A DNA stretch of 43,355 nt from Betaproteobacteria bacterium (GTDB lineage Bacteria > Pseudomonadota > Gammaproteobacteria > Burkholderiales > Burkholderiaceae_A): contig RFRK01000002.1 of the NCBI GenBank assembly GCA_009924525.1, positions 1-43,355 on the forward strand. The letters are read 5' to 3'. Position numbers and translations under genes: made by a program. Positions 1 to 8,169 of this stretch are shown here, one piece after another (positions within the stretch are counted from its first letter, which is position 1; the number at the start of each line of letters is the position of its first letter). The notes beneath the pieces were generated by a model, which ran no database searches, was not told where the DNA came from, and saw only the letters and a program-made list of their open reading frames with translations.

Positions 1-1
1 G

Positions 2-487
2 AGCCTGCGTCAGCGTGTCGCCCTGCTTGCAGGCCTCTCAGCGACAGTCTTAGACGACGTCATTCGCTACCGTCTGAAATTTACTCCCGGCGTGAAGTCC
101 TTGGTTGCAGCCGCACAGCAACACCGGGTCCATACCCTGCTCGTCTCCGGAGGGTTCACGCAATTCACCAGCTTTGTCGCGGAAAAGATCGGTTTTGAGC
201 AGACGAGATCCAACTCCTTGGAGATCATCGATGGCTACCTCACTGGCAGATTGCTGGGCACCATCGTTGATGCCAGCATCAAGCAGGCGACCCTGGCCTC
301 GGCCTGCCGCAGCCGCAGCGCCTCAACACAACAATCCATCGCAATTGGCGATGGCGCCAATGACCTAAAGATGATGAAACGTAGCGGACTCTCGATTGCC
401 CATCGGGCGAAGCCGGCCGTCACCGCACAGGCCATGCAGGCCATCCGCCATGGCGGCTTGGATAATATTCTTGACTGGTTTGAGTAA
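2..487 (+). CDS. serB: Phosphoserine phosphatase, C-terminal part (cut by window start)
   Basis: HAD-family phosphatase that releases serine from phosphoserine in the last step of serine synthesis. The open frame runs in from base 2, so the true start lies outside the window; the GTG at 92 in the ORF track is internal. Visible SerB features are an 'LRQRVALLAGL' segment, HAD motif II inside 'LLVSGGFTQFTS', and motif IV 'GDGANDLKMM', the acidic Mg2+ site, followed by the usual C-terminal 'GLDNILDW'-like end. The catalytic DxDxT motif would be upstream and cannot be seen. The gene ends one base before the convergent gene at 489. Family assignment is firm because motif spacing is typical of SerB. 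Confidence 0.93.
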   Translation, partial: SLRQRVALLAGLSATVLDDVIRYRLKFTPGVKSLVAAAQQHRVHTLLVSGGFTQFTSFVAEKIGFEQTRSNSLEIIDGYLTGRLLGTIVDASIKQATLASACRSRSASTQQSIAIGDGANDLKMMKRSGLSIAHRAKPAVTAQAMQAIRHGGLDNILDWFE

Positions 488-488
488 C

Positions 489-1235
489 TCAGGCCGCCGG
501 CAGCGACAATCTTGCCGAAATAGCCAAATGATCCGACAGTGCCGACCACTCAGTAAGCCGCTCAACCTGGTGAGTCATCAGTCCGCGGACATAAATCCGA
601 TCCATCCGCAGCATTGGCCGAATCGAAGGAAACGTCTTTGCAGGTGTGCCGGTAGAGATCTCAAAAACATCACGAAAGCCGGCATCTCGCATGGGATCCT
701 CGGCCCGATTGCGCCAATCATTGAAGTCGCCGGCCACAATTGCTGGGCCTGTATCCGCAATTTGCGCAATGCACTCCAGCATGGCCTGGAGCTGGCGCCG
801 ACGGCCCCGCTCTAGTAGACCGAGATGCACGCAAAAACAATCCACCGCCCGCTCACCGATAAACACTACAGCATGCAGCAGGCCGCGCCGCTCAAAACGG
901 TATTCTGAAATATCGTAATTCAGGCCGTGAGATAAGGGATGTCGCGAAAGAATCGCGTTTCCATGATGGCCGCGGTCATAAAGAGCGTTTCGACCGTAAT
1001 GCCAATCGGGCCAAAAATCCTGCGCAAGATAAGGTGTCAGACCTAGTGTGGCACCGATGCGCAAATCACGAAGCCGTCCATGGGTCTTTTGCTGAAGCTC
1101 CTGCAAAAATACAAGGTCGGGATGACGATCACGAATCTGCTGCCGCAGGCGATGGGCGGTAAGCCGAAGGTGCAGGGGCGAGACGCCCTTATGCATATTC
1201 AAGCTAATCACTTCGAATTGGGGGCCGTGCACCAT
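489..1235 (-). CDS. Endonuclease/exonuclease/phosphatase family protein
   Basis: A 248-residue protein of the EEP superfamily (DNase I-like fold; metal-dependent phosphodiesterases). Fold markers are visible in order: 'ISLNMHKG' with the N-terminal Asn, 'LVFLQEL' with the metal-binding Glu, 'GNAILSRHPL', 'VAGDFNDW' with the catalytic Asp and Asn, and the C-terminal 'ALSDHLAI' with the Asp-His pair. All catalytic residues appear intact. There is no signal peptide, so it is probably cytoplasmic. The substrate cannot be told from sequence; relatives act on DNA, phosphoinositides or other phosphodiesters. It is last in a minus-strand run behind the DsrE-like gene (17-base gap) and converges on serB. 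Confidence 0.85.
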   Translation of the reverse strand: MVHGPQFEVISLNMHKGVSPLHLRLTAHRLRQQIRDRHPDLVFLQELQQKTHGRLRDLRIGATLGLTPYLAQDFWPDWHYGRNALYDRGHHGNAILSRHPLSHGLNYDISEYRFERRGLLHAVVFIGERAVDCFCVHLGLLERGRRRQLQAMLECIAQIADTGPAIVAGDFNDWRNRAEDPMRDAGFRDVFEISTGTPAKTFPSIRPMLRMDRIYVRGLMTHQVERLTEWSALSDHLAISARLSLPAA

Positions 1236-1252
1236 CTACCCCAACGTCTGCA

Positions 1253-1630
1253 TTAGAAGACCAACACCCGGGTATCGTCCCGCTGCAGCTGAGCCATGAC
1301 CGAGGTCGCGCCCGTCTGTCCGGTGATCTCGCTGATAATGGGCTCACCTTGATGATGCTCAGCAAGCGCCATGCCACACATGTAAATGTTGATACCCATG
1401 GCGTGACAACGCTGCAAATAACTCAAAATCGTTGTCTCGCCCCGCTGATCTGAGACTGCCGCTGCAGCGACACCCTCGAAGGCCCAGCGCACCGCCGAGG
1501 AGGTTAAATGAATTTCAACCTCGCAATCTAGCGCCCGCGCGCACAAGGCATAAACCAGGGGGGATGCAGCCTTTGCAGCAGCCTCGGGGCCGGCCTGCCA
1601 CATCACAATCACTACGCGCGTTACAGCCAT
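1253..1630 (-). CDS. DsrE/DsrF-like family protein
   Basis: A 125-residue protein with the DsrE fold: a hydrophobic first strand ('TRVVIVMWQAG'), a helix rich in Ala, and a later strand ending in a single conserved-position cysteine (Cys85 in 'IYMCGMAL'), where sulfur-relay members of the family carry persulfide. Family knowledge: such proteins pass sulfane sulfur between carriers (DsrEFH, TusBCD, sHdr-associated DsrE), but many stand-alone members are uncharacterised. It follows the GcvH-like gene by three bases on the same strand, so the two are almost certainly co-expressed. A role in sulfur relay fits the sulfur-oxidising context but is inference. Confidence 0.8.
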   Translation of the reverse strand: MAVTRVVIVMWQAGPEAAAKAASPLVYALCARALDCEVEIHLTSSAVRWAFEGVAAAAVSDQRGETTILSYLQRCHAMGINIYMCGMALAEHHQGEPIISEITGQTGATSVMAQLQRDDTRVLVF

Positions 1631-1633
1631 GTA

Positions 1634-2116
1634 TCAGTAGCTGACGTTTTGCGGATCAATCGGCGGTAACTCCTCGTGACGCTGCTCGATGGGGCGCAAA
1701 CGCTCGTGATGGTGGGCCGAGAGCCACTCACGGTACTCTTTAACGCCCATCAGAAACCCAGACTCGTCCTGCCAGGCCATTGGCTTGAGTCGATACAGCC
1801 ATCCTGCGCCGTAAGGATCCTGAATCACGACACTGATGTCTTGCTGTGCAGCCTGGTTGGTCTCAATAATCGTGCAGCTAATCGGGCAAGTGATCGCCAC
1901 TGCAGTCTTGGCAGTCTCCATCACCCCCAAAGAGCGTTCCCGCATGACCGGGATTTCGCATGGCCGAGGATAAAACAGCATGAAGTCGCCATGGGCAACC
2001 ACAAACCGTACCGCACCCACGACAACCTCTTCGCCCTCTGGCCGCAGCCAGAGATCCTGCTCGGCGGCATAGAGACAATCCTCTGGTAATTCAGCCAGAA
2101 TCTGTGCGAGTTCCAT
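1634..2116 (-). CDS. GcvH-like lipoyl-carrier protein (possible LbpA type)
   Basis: A 160-residue protein with the lipoyl/H-protein fold. The lipoylation-site loop 'GVMETAKTAV' has the candidate Lys70, and the following 'CPISCTIIETNQ' and 'DPYGAGWLYRLKP' match the second half of glycine-cleavage H protein. It has about 30 extra C-terminal residues ('RLRPIEQRHEELPPIDP') beyond the usual H-protein end. No gcvT or gcvP is nearby; its partner is a DsrE-family gene three bases downstream. In sulfur oxidisers with the sHdr pathway, GcvH-like LbpA proteins work with DsrE and TusA carriers, which makes a sulfur role possible, though the other sHdr genes are not in view. Its ATG lies only 18 bases past the 3' end of selC, so it probably shares that transcript. 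Confidence 0.78.
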   Translation of the reverse strand: MELAQILAELPEDCLYAAEQDLWLRPEGEEVVVGAVRFVVAHGDFMLFYPRPCEIPVMRERSLGVMETAKTAVAITCPISCTIIETNQAAQQDISVVIQDPYGAGWLYRLKPMAWQDESGFLMGVKEYREWLSAHHHERLRPIEQRHEELPPIDPQNVSY

Positions 2117-2134
2117 CAGGCACTCTCAGCGTAG

Positions 2135-2227
2135 CGGAAGGGTATGGGAGTCGAACCCACCAGGGATTGCTGGCAACCCCTATCAGATTTGAAGTCTGAC
2201 CGGACCACCGGGCCGCGACACCCTTCC
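2135..2227 (-). tRNA. selC: Selenocysteine tRNA, anticodon UCA
   Basis: Read on the minus strand, the 93-base RNA starts GGAAGGGT and ends ACCCTTCC plus discriminator G, giving the 8-base-pair acceptor stem typical of bacterial tRNA-Sec. The anticodon arm CAGACTTCAAATCTG has loop CTTCAAA with anticodon TCA (UCA), which reads UGA. A long variable arm (GGGGTTGCCAGCAATCCC) and a T arm GTGGGTTCGACTCCCAT follow. CCA is not encoded. It lies 36 bases downstream of selB on the same strand and 18 bases before the GcvH-like gene, inside what looks like a protein-coding operon. The UGA codon in the formate dehydrogenase gene of this window is its expected target. Confidence 0.96.
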
Positions 2228-2263
2228 ATTGAGTTTCCTGCGTCATCATTTTCAATTCAGTTT

Positions 2264-4180
2264 TTAATGTATGACAAAGGGGTTATCTCTGCGAATCAAG
2301 TGGTCATCACGCACGCGCCGCGTGTAACCCACTCGATCAAAAAACTCCAAAATCTGTATCGCTACCTTTCGGCCACCCCCAATCTGGTCACGGAAATCGG
2401 CGGCGCGCACCGCGCCATGCTGATCCTGTAACCCTCTCGCAATTCTCGCCATTTCACTCACATGTACTGTGAGAAAGAAATGATCGAGTGCCACGAGAGT
2501 GATCTCCCCAAGCCGGGCGACACGCCGAAGGTTCGCACGAATTTCTGACTCGGGGATGTGGGTGAGCTTGGCGATATCCCTAACCCGCGGCGGATTGTAG
2601 GGGGACTCCGACAGTAGTGGCGCAATCGACTTCCAGAGGTTCTCCTCGGCCTTACTGAGCTCAACGGTATGGCCTGGCCGGGCGAGAAATGCGCCGCGAC
2701 GCTCCAGCCGTTGCTCTGCCATCAGCTGATCGATGAGCGCATCAAAGGCGTCACTATCCAGCTGGGGAGCGGCCACGCGGCGGGCTCGGTTGACCTCAAG
2801 GCCCTGCATTTCAGGCTCGCGTGCATGAATCTCGTCGATGGCTAAGATGAGTCGGTCCTGATAAGCGGTCCACTGATCGGGATGAAAAATCATTCCAGCA
2901 GCAACACGCAGCCCCGCCTGGCCCGCCAACTGCACAAGGGCCTGCTCTGTGGTGTTCCAGCCCTGACAGAGACGGGCAATCGCGATGGGGGCTATGCCTG
3001 CCATCACTGTGAGGCACTTTGCGTCGTCAAACGCACGCAGCGACTGAAGGCAGGCGAGTCGTGAGGCCGACCGGCGGCCCCGATGGGGCGGGCTGATATC
3101 GAGCACCCGGGCACCCGCTAAAGTCGTCTGGGCCTGACTGTCGCGCAAGATCAGTCGATCCCCTCGGCAGATGCTGAGGCTATCGCTCACCACAACCGAA
3201 GCAAAACACTCGGCACCCGGCTGGGCCCGATCGACATCCAAGGGATAGATACGCGCCATCACGTCTGCTGCACCATGATGCAGATGGACCTCGAGGCCTT
3301 GGCCAATGCTGCGGTCATGCAGTGCAGAGACCGTGAGCGCAATATCGAAGCGCTGCACGCCATGATTAAGATCAGCACTTGTAATCCAGCTGCCGCGAGG
3401 AATCTCTTCAACCGCTACGCCCACCAGATTTAATGCAAGCCGCTGTCCCGCGCCGCCCTGCTGGGCCGCTTGATCCTGGGCATGCACCGAACGGACACGG
3501 GCCTGAAGTCGCGATGACCCCGTAAGTGGCGTGATATTGACTGCCTCGCCGACGACGACCGCGCCTGCGTGGGCAGTGCCAGTGACGATGGTACCAATAC
3601 CGGATAGAGAAAATGCCCGGTCTACAGCAAGCCGAAAATTACTACCCGCCTGCCGATGGGTCATCTCAGTGGCCTGGGCAAGCAGAAACTTTCGCAAGCC
3701 ATCGATTCCTTCTCCGGTAATCGATGAAACAGGAAATAAAGGCCACTTTTCTGCGGGCTGACCAGCCACCGCATCCGCAATCGCAGCAATCGCGAGATCA
3801 CCCTGGGCCTGCTCGACCGCATCGATCTTGGTCACCACAATCGCGCCTCGGGCGATCCCCAAAAGCCGCAGAATCTCCAGATGCTCACGAGTCTGGGGCA
3901 TCGGACCATCGTCGGCCGCGATCACTAAGAGTGCGAAGTCTATTCCACTGGCCCCGGAGACCATGGCGTGCACAAAACGCTCGTGACCTGGCACATCGAT
4001 AAAGCCAATCGCATTTTCGCCAGAAGACACCTCTGGCCGGGCCGCAAGATAAGCATAGCCCAGCTCAATTGAAATACCCCGACGTTTTTCCTCCGGCAGC
4101 CGATCCGTGTCTTTGCCTGTAAGCCTGCGAATTAGAGAAGTCTTACCGTGGTCAATATGCCCGGCAGTTCCAACAATCAT
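2264..4180 (-). CDS. selB: Selenocysteine-specific elongation factor SelB
   Basis: A 638-residue translational GTPase that carries Sec-tRNA to UGA codons by binding both the tRNA and the SECIS hairpin. GTPase motifs are in the N-terminal 120 residues: G1 '[12 protein letters not shown]', a switch I region with '[11 protein letters not shown]', G3 'DVPGHERF' and G4 'VTKID'. EF-Tu-like domains II and III follow, and the C-terminal third has the winged-helix repeats expected for SECIS binding, ending near the last residue of the window's frame at 2264. The start ATG overlaps the selA stop as ATGA, so selA and selB are translationally coupled. selC is directly downstream. Length and motifs fit a full, functional SelB. 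Confidence 0.96.
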   Translation of the reverse strand: MIVGTAGHIDHGKTSLIRRLTGKDTDRLPEEKRRGISIELGYAYLAARPEVSSGENAIGFIDVPGHERFVHAMVSGASGIDFALLVIAADDGPMPQTREHLEILRLLGIARGAIVVTKIDAVEQAQGDLAIAAIADAVAGQPAEKWPLFPVSSITGEGIDGLRKFLLAQATEMTHRQAGSNFRLAVDRAFSLSGIGTIVTGTAHAGAVVVGEAVNITPLTGSSRLQARVRSVHAQDQAAQQGGAGQRLALNLVGVAVEEIPRGSWITSADLNHGVQRFDIALTVSALHDRSIGQGLEVHLHHGAADVMARIYPLDVDRAQPGAECFASVVVSDSLSICRGDRLILRDSQAQTTLAGARVLDISPPHRGRRSASRLACLQSLRAFDDAKCLTVMAGIAPIAIARLCQGWNTTEQALVQLAGQAGLRVAAGMIFHPDQWTAYQDRLILAIDEIHAREPEMQGLEVNRARRVAAPQLDSDAFDALIDQLMAEQRLERRGAFLARPGHTVELSKAEENLWKSIAPLLSESPYNPPRVRDIAKLTHIPESEIRANLRRVARLGEITLVALDHFFLTVHVSEMARIARGLQDQHGAVRAADFRDQIGGGRKVAIQILEFFDRVGYTRRVRDDHLIRRDNPFVIH

Positions 4181-5616
4181 GTTTCGCCCAAGCGCAGCTG
4201 CTCGATGAATAACGCCTCTTCGGCTGGCAAAAGGCAGCGGCAGTCAAAAATGATTGCACCATCACGAATACGGCCAATTACAGGCGTGGGCAGCCGTCGA
4301 AATTTGGCGAGTGTCTCCTGCAAAACACCGCCGCTTCGACCTAGCCTCTCCTTTGGCCGAAGCATCACTGCTGCCGACGGCAGCCGTTCCTCGGGCAGCG
4401 CACCGGATCCAATCTGGCTGGCACAGTCCACGATCTGCATCTCAAACGAATCACCAGCGAAGGCCGCAAGCGGACCGGCAACACGGCTACAAGCCTCCTT
4501 TATGGCGGCTTGCGAGCGCGTGAGCATCGCTAGCACTGGAAGCCGCTCAGGCAGCCGATGGCCTGAGTCATAAACCCGAAGCGTTGCCTCCAGTGCAGCA
4601 AGAACAAGTTTTGATACGCGCAGAGCCCGCTTCAGGGGGTGGCGCTTGATCCGGTCGATAGCCAGCCGGCTTCCCACGATAATACCGGCCTGGGGACCAC
4701 CCAAAAGTTTATCGCCCGAGAACATCACAACATCTGCGCCCTTGGAGAGCGAATCGGCAGGCAGCGGCTCGCGCGGCAAGCCCCACTGGCTAAGATCAAC
4801 CAACGCCCCACTGCCCAAATCCACCATATACAAAAGCCCATGCTCGCGTGCCAAGGCGCCGAGCTCCGCGTCTCCGACCTCCGAAGTAAATCCGGTCACC
4901 GCGTAATTCGAGCGGTGGGCCTTCACAATCAGCGATGACTTCTCGGTAATGGCATCACGATAATCACGCAGATGGGTGCGGTTGGTCGTGCCCACTTCAA
5001 TGAGCTTGCAATTCGCGGCGCGCATGATATCGGGCATACGAAAAGAGCCGCCAATTTCAATCTGCTCGCCACGCGAAATGAGAACTTCCTTACGGGCACC
5101 AAGCGCAACCAGTGCAAGCAGTACTGCAGCAGCGCAGTTATTAACAACAGTGGCTGCCTCAGCACCCGTTAGTCGGCAAAGCAGCTCCTCGATCACATTA
5201 TCGCGATCGCCCCGCTCCCCTGATTCAATATCAAATTCAAGCGCTCGATATCCACGCATCGCGGCCGCGACAGCATCAATCGCCTCCTCGCCCAGCAGCG
5301 CACGGCCAAGATTGGTATGAATCACAGTGCCAGTAAGATTAATCACGCCGCGCAAGCGGGAGGCGGCATCCTTCTGAGCGCGGGCCTGCGCTCGGTCAAT
5401 AATTAGGGCCTCGGAGGGCGGGTCGGTATGCCCAGACGGCTGCGCACGGGCGCTGGCGAGCTCGGCCTGAATCGCGCGCTTAACAAGGCCGCGGCCAAGC
5501 GTTTCAGAGAGCGCCGAAAGCGCCGGGGTGGCCAACAGCCGATCTACCGAAGGCAGGTGGCGGGGATTCTTTTGAACTTCGGATTCGCCCGAACCGGGCA
5601 GAATCGAGGGAGACAT
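4177..5616 (-). CDS. selA: L-seryl-tRNA(Sec) selenium transferase SelA
   Basis: A 479-residue PLP enzyme that converts seryl-tRNA(Sec) to selenocysteyl-tRNA using selenophosphate. The PLP lysine is Lys303 in '[12 protein letters not shown]', preceded by the cofactor-binding 'LYMVDLGSG' segment. The N-terminal tRNA-binding region ('[16 protein letters not shown]') and the '[17 protein letters not shown]' block are typical of bacterial SelA, and length matches the family. The start is two bases after the fdhE stop and the end overlaps selB by four bases, so fdhE-selA-selB-selC is one compact unit. selD (selenophosphate synthase), also needed for the pathway, is not in this window. Confidence 0.96.
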   Translation of the reverse strand: MSPSILPGSGESEVQKNPRHLPSVDRLLATPALSALSETLGRGLVKRAIQAELASARAQPSGHTDPPSEALIIDRAQARAQKDAASRLRGVINLTGTVIHTNLGRALLGEEAIDAVAAAMRGYRALEFDIESGERGDRDNVIEELLCRLTGAEAATVVNNCAAAVLLALVALGARKEVLISRGEQIEIGGSFRMPDIMRAANCKLIEVGTTNRTHLRDYRDAITEKSSLIVKAHRSNYAVTGFTSEVGDAELGALAREHGLLYMVDLGSGALVDLSQWGLPREPLPADSLSKGADVVMFSGDKLLGGPQAGIIVGSRLAIDRIKRHPLKRALRVSKLVLAALEATLRVYDSGHRLPERLPVLAMLTRSQAAIKEACSRVAGPLAAFAGDSFEMQIVDCASQIGSGALPEERLPSAAVMLRPKERLGRSGGVLQETLAKFRRLPTPVIGRIRDGAIIFDCRCLLPAEEALFIEQLRLGET

Positions 5617-5618
5617 GG

Positions 5619-6560
5619 CTAGTCGTGGCCGGGATAGAAAAGCAGATTCGGGCCAGTCCGCGAGTAGCCTTTTTCGTCGACCAGCATATCCAGGGCCAGC
5701 GAATTCAAATCATCTGCGATTGGATCGATATTGGGATCTTTTTCCTGCATAAAAATCTTTAAGTAAGTCTTGCATTCATCGCAGGTCTCCGCACGAATCG
5801 GAACATCAGCCGGTGCACGGCCCTCCACCTCAACGGTGAGATAGGCCACGCCCTTTTCTTCTTCGCACGATGTGCACTTCACCCGCTCCATGTTCCATTC
5901 TGTCATACAGAGTGCGCAAACAAGGTAGCGGTAATTCATACGATCGGGGTTAATCCTGACCAGACTACCCGTCGGACGCATGCCGCAGCAGGGGCAGACG
6001 GTCGGCACATCACTTGCGCCGACATCCTCTGCGGTCAGCGAGGCCGCCAGCCGCGAGAAATAGACCTGCAGAGCAGCACCGATTAGAGGATAGAGCGGGC
6101 CATCATCCGGCTCGGGAATACCTGCAATGATTCGATCGGCAATGGCTTCAATTTTTGCAGGATCAGATGCCAAGGCGGATGTCAGCTCAGCAATGACTGC
6201 TGCGAGCTGGGCATTGGCCTGGCCCTGGGCGCTGACTTCAGCCAGAACATCACGCAGATCGGCATGCCATTGGATATCTCGCGGTGTGACGTGGGCCGAT
6301 AAGGGTGGCATGCCGTACTGGCGGCTATTGGCGACTGCCTTCTCGGGCACCGCATGGGCCGGGCGGGCCGCATAGGCTTTGGCTTGGCCGCGACAGACTT
6401 GGCCGAGAAACCGCATATAGGCACCCGAATCGTCGTGTGCAGCCAGAGCATCAAAGCGGGCCGCACGGTCACGAAACAGGCCCTGCGGCTCGGGTAACAC
6501 CACCCGCGGGGCCTTGATGAGTCGGTCCATCGTGCCGTCGGTAATGATCGGTGTCGGCAT
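5619..6560 (-). CDS. fdhE: Formate dehydrogenase accessory protein FdhE
   Basis: A 313-residue cytoplasmic rubredoxin-like protein needed for maturation of respiratory formate dehydrogenases. The C-terminal half carries four CxxC pairs in order: the Cys189-Cys192 region 'CPCCGM', 'CALCMTEWN', 'CTSCEEEKG' and 'CDECKTYLK', which bind iron in characterised FdhE. The N-terminal half is helical and less conserved. It sits between the formate dehydrogenase gamma gene upstream and selA downstream, matching its role in assembling the selenoenzyme encoded alongside. A strong terminator-like hairpin lies just upstream (6601-6626), so fdhE may be expressed by read-through or from its own weak promoter in the 40-base gap. 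Confidence 0.93.
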   Translation of the reverse strand: MPTPIITDGTMDRLIKAPRVVLPEPQGLFRDRAARFDALAAHDDSGAYMRFLGQVCRGQAKAYAARPAHAVPEKAVANSRQYGMPPLSAHVTPRDIQWHADLRDVLAEVSAQGQANAQLAAVIAELTSALASDPAKIEAIADRIIAGIPEPDDGPLYPLIGAALQVYFSRLAASLTAEDVGASDVPTVCPCCGMRPTGSLVRINPDRMNYRYLVCALCMTEWNMERVKCTSCEEEKGVAYLTVEVEGRAPADVPIRAETCDECKTYLKIFMQEKDPNIDPIADDLNSLALDMLVDEKGYSRTGPNLLFYPGHD

Positions 6561-6600
6561 ACCTGCGTTTCCCTCTTTTGCTTAACGGTCCACTTCGAAA

Positions 6601-6626
6601 TAAAAACCGGCCCCTTTCGGGGCCGG
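6601..6626 (-). terminator. Intrinsic terminator after the formate dehydrogenase gamma gene
   Basis: On the minus strand an 8-bp GC stem CCGGCCCC/GGGGCCGG with a GAAA tetraloop is followed directly by TTTTTATTTC. This is a textbook rho-independent terminator oriented with the fdo genes. It separates the formate dehydrogenase structural genes from fdhE-selA-selB-selC, so it probably lowers expression of the maturation genes relative to the enzyme. Confidence 0.88.
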
Positions 6627-6661
6627 AATCACTTACCACTTCCTTGCTTAACCGAGACCGA

Positions 6662-7285
6662 TTATCGCTTATCGATCGACTGATACCACAGGGGATGGTG
6701 GTGCTTGGCCCAGGCGCGCGATACAGTGCCCTTGGTCATGGCACCAATCGTGCCTTTCACCCAGATCGCAGCATAGACATGCACGATGATGGTGATGATC
6801 AATAACGCACCCGCCACAGCATGGACCAAGGCTGCGAGCCGAAGCGTATCAATCGCAAACATGTGCGAGAAATACTGCCTCCAGATGATGATGCCGCTGA
6901 CCATCAACGCCAGCATCGTGAGCAACATCGCCCAGTAAGCAAGCTTCTGCCCGGCGTTGTACTTGCCCACCGCCGGCAGCCGATCATCGCGATTGGCAAG
7001 CACATCGCCAATCTGGCCCAGCCACTTCCAGTCGTAACTCCTCATGACATTGTCACTGAATTTCTGAATGGCAAAGATCATGAAGGACACGAACATCACC
7101 ACACCGATAATGGGATGGAGCATGCGCGATAACTCGCCACCACCCAACACAGCACTGAGTGACCAGAACGTGGGATGAAAGAAGGCCAGACCACTGGCGG
7201 CCAGCAACACAAATGTAATTGCTGTTAGCCAGTGATTCCAGCGCTCATTGGCGGCATAACGCTGAACTTCATTGCCGTGACTCAT
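6662..7285 (-). CDS. fdoI: Formate dehydrogenase gamma subunit, cytochrome b556
   Basis: A 207-residue membrane protein that anchors formate dehydrogenase and passes electrons to quinone through b-type haems. Four hydrophobic membrane segments are visible ('WLTAITFVLLAASGLAFF', 'IIGVVMFVSFMIFAI', 'YWAMLLTMLALMVSGIII', 'VHAVAGALLIITIIVHVY'). Candidate haem-ligand histidines occur in helix I ('NHWLTA'), helix II ('LHPIIG') and helix IV ('VHAVAG', 'IIVHVY'). It is the last of the three structural genes, three bases after the beta gene, and ends before a terminator. Assignment as FdnI/FdoI type rather than another cytochrome b561 rests on the neighbouring FdoG and FdoH. Confidence 0.94.
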   Translation of the reverse strand: MSHGNEVQRYAANERWNHWLTAITFVLLAASGLAFFHPTFWSLSAVLGGGELSRMLHPIIGVVMFVSFMIFAIQKFSDNVMRSYDWKWLGQIGDVLANRDDRLPAVGKYNAGQKLAYWAMLLTMLALMVSGIIIWRQYFSHMFAIDTLRLAALVHAVAGALLIITIIVHVYAAIWVKGTIGAMTKGTVSRAWAKHHHPLWYQSIDKR

Positions 7286-7288
7286 AAA

Positions 7289-8158
7289 TCAGACCTCCTT
7301 TTCATCAACAGTCTTGGGACCCTTGATGAAGTAGTGGGCGATTCCAACGGCAACTGCCGCAGCCATACCCCAGGACAGCACAGACTTGGTCATGCCCTTC
7401 CACAGGCCAACCGTTGGGCTGATCTGCGGATCGCTGGGAAGACCGTTGTAGGCCTCAGGCTTGTCGCCATGACGCAGCACATACATGACGTGCGTGCCAC
7501 CCACTCCCTGCGGGTTATACAAGGCTGCATTCTGATAGCCGCGCTCTTTTAAGTCCTTCACGCGCTGATCGGCCCAGGCCACGAGATCCTTCTTCTTGCC
7601 AAAGCGAATCGCCTTGGTGGGGCAGGATTTCGCGCAGGCTGCACCTTCGCCCACTGCCACACGGTCTGAACAGAGCGTGCATTTGTAGGCCTTGTGATCG
7701 GTCTTGCTGATCCGCGGAATGTTAAAGGGGCAGCCAGCGACGCAATAGCCGCAGCCAATGCAGTTGTCTTTTACGAAATCGACAATGCCGTTTTCATATT
7801 TGACGATTGCGCCCGGCGCAGGACAGGCCTTTAAGCAGCCGGGATCCTCGCAGTGCATACAGCCGTCTTTACGAATCAGCCAATCGAGGCCACCGTCGGC
7901 CCGCTCGACTTCATTGAAACGCATCACGGTCCAGGATTTGGTCGTGAGGTCGGCCGGGTTGTCATAGACCCCGACCATCGACCCGATTTCATCCCGGTTG
8001 TCGTTCCACTGCATACATGCGACCTGGCAGGCCTTGCAGCCGATGCACTTCGACTCGTCAATCAACTTCGCAACGGCGATATCCGGATTGCTCTTGATCG
8101 GCATCTCCGCCGTGGTCGCGGAGCGATTCACAATGTTCATGGTTGTTGCTGTAGCCAT
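7289..8158 (-). CDS. fdoH: Formate dehydrogenase beta subunit, iron-sulfur
   Basis: A 289-residue ferredoxin-like subunit carrying electrons from the alpha subunit to the cytochrome b subunit. Four cysteine clusters for [4Fe-4S] centres are visible in order: '[11 protein letters not shown]', '[14 protein letters not shown]', '[12 protein letters not shown]' and 'CTLCSDR...CAKSCP'. A single C-terminal membrane helix ('[19 protein letters not shown]') anchors it. The start ATG is preceded by the strong ribosome site TAAGGAGG. It lies 11 bases after the alpha gene stop and is co-transcribed with it. Length and cluster order match FdnH/FdoH. Confidence 0.95.
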   Translation of the reverse strand: MATATTMNIVNRSATTAEMPIKSNPDIAVAKLIDESKCIGCKACQVACMQWNDNRDEIGSMVGVYDNPADLTTKSWTVMRFNEVERADGGLDWLIRKDGCMHCEDPGCLKACPAPGAIVKYENGIVDFVKDNCIGCGYCVAGCPFNIPRISKTDHKAYKCTLCSDRVAVGEGAACAKSCPTKAIRFGKKKDLVAWADQRVKDLKERGYQNAALYNPQGVGGTHVMYVLRHGDKPEAYNGLPSDPQISPTVGLWKGMTKSVLSWGMAAAVAVGIAHYFIKGPKTVDEKEV

Positions 8159-8169
8159 TGTTATCCTCC

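Noticed and set aside
2144-2431. ORF of 95 residues over selC and the selB 3' end
   Set aside because: It runs across the tRNA-Sec gene and antisense to selB; no family resemblance.
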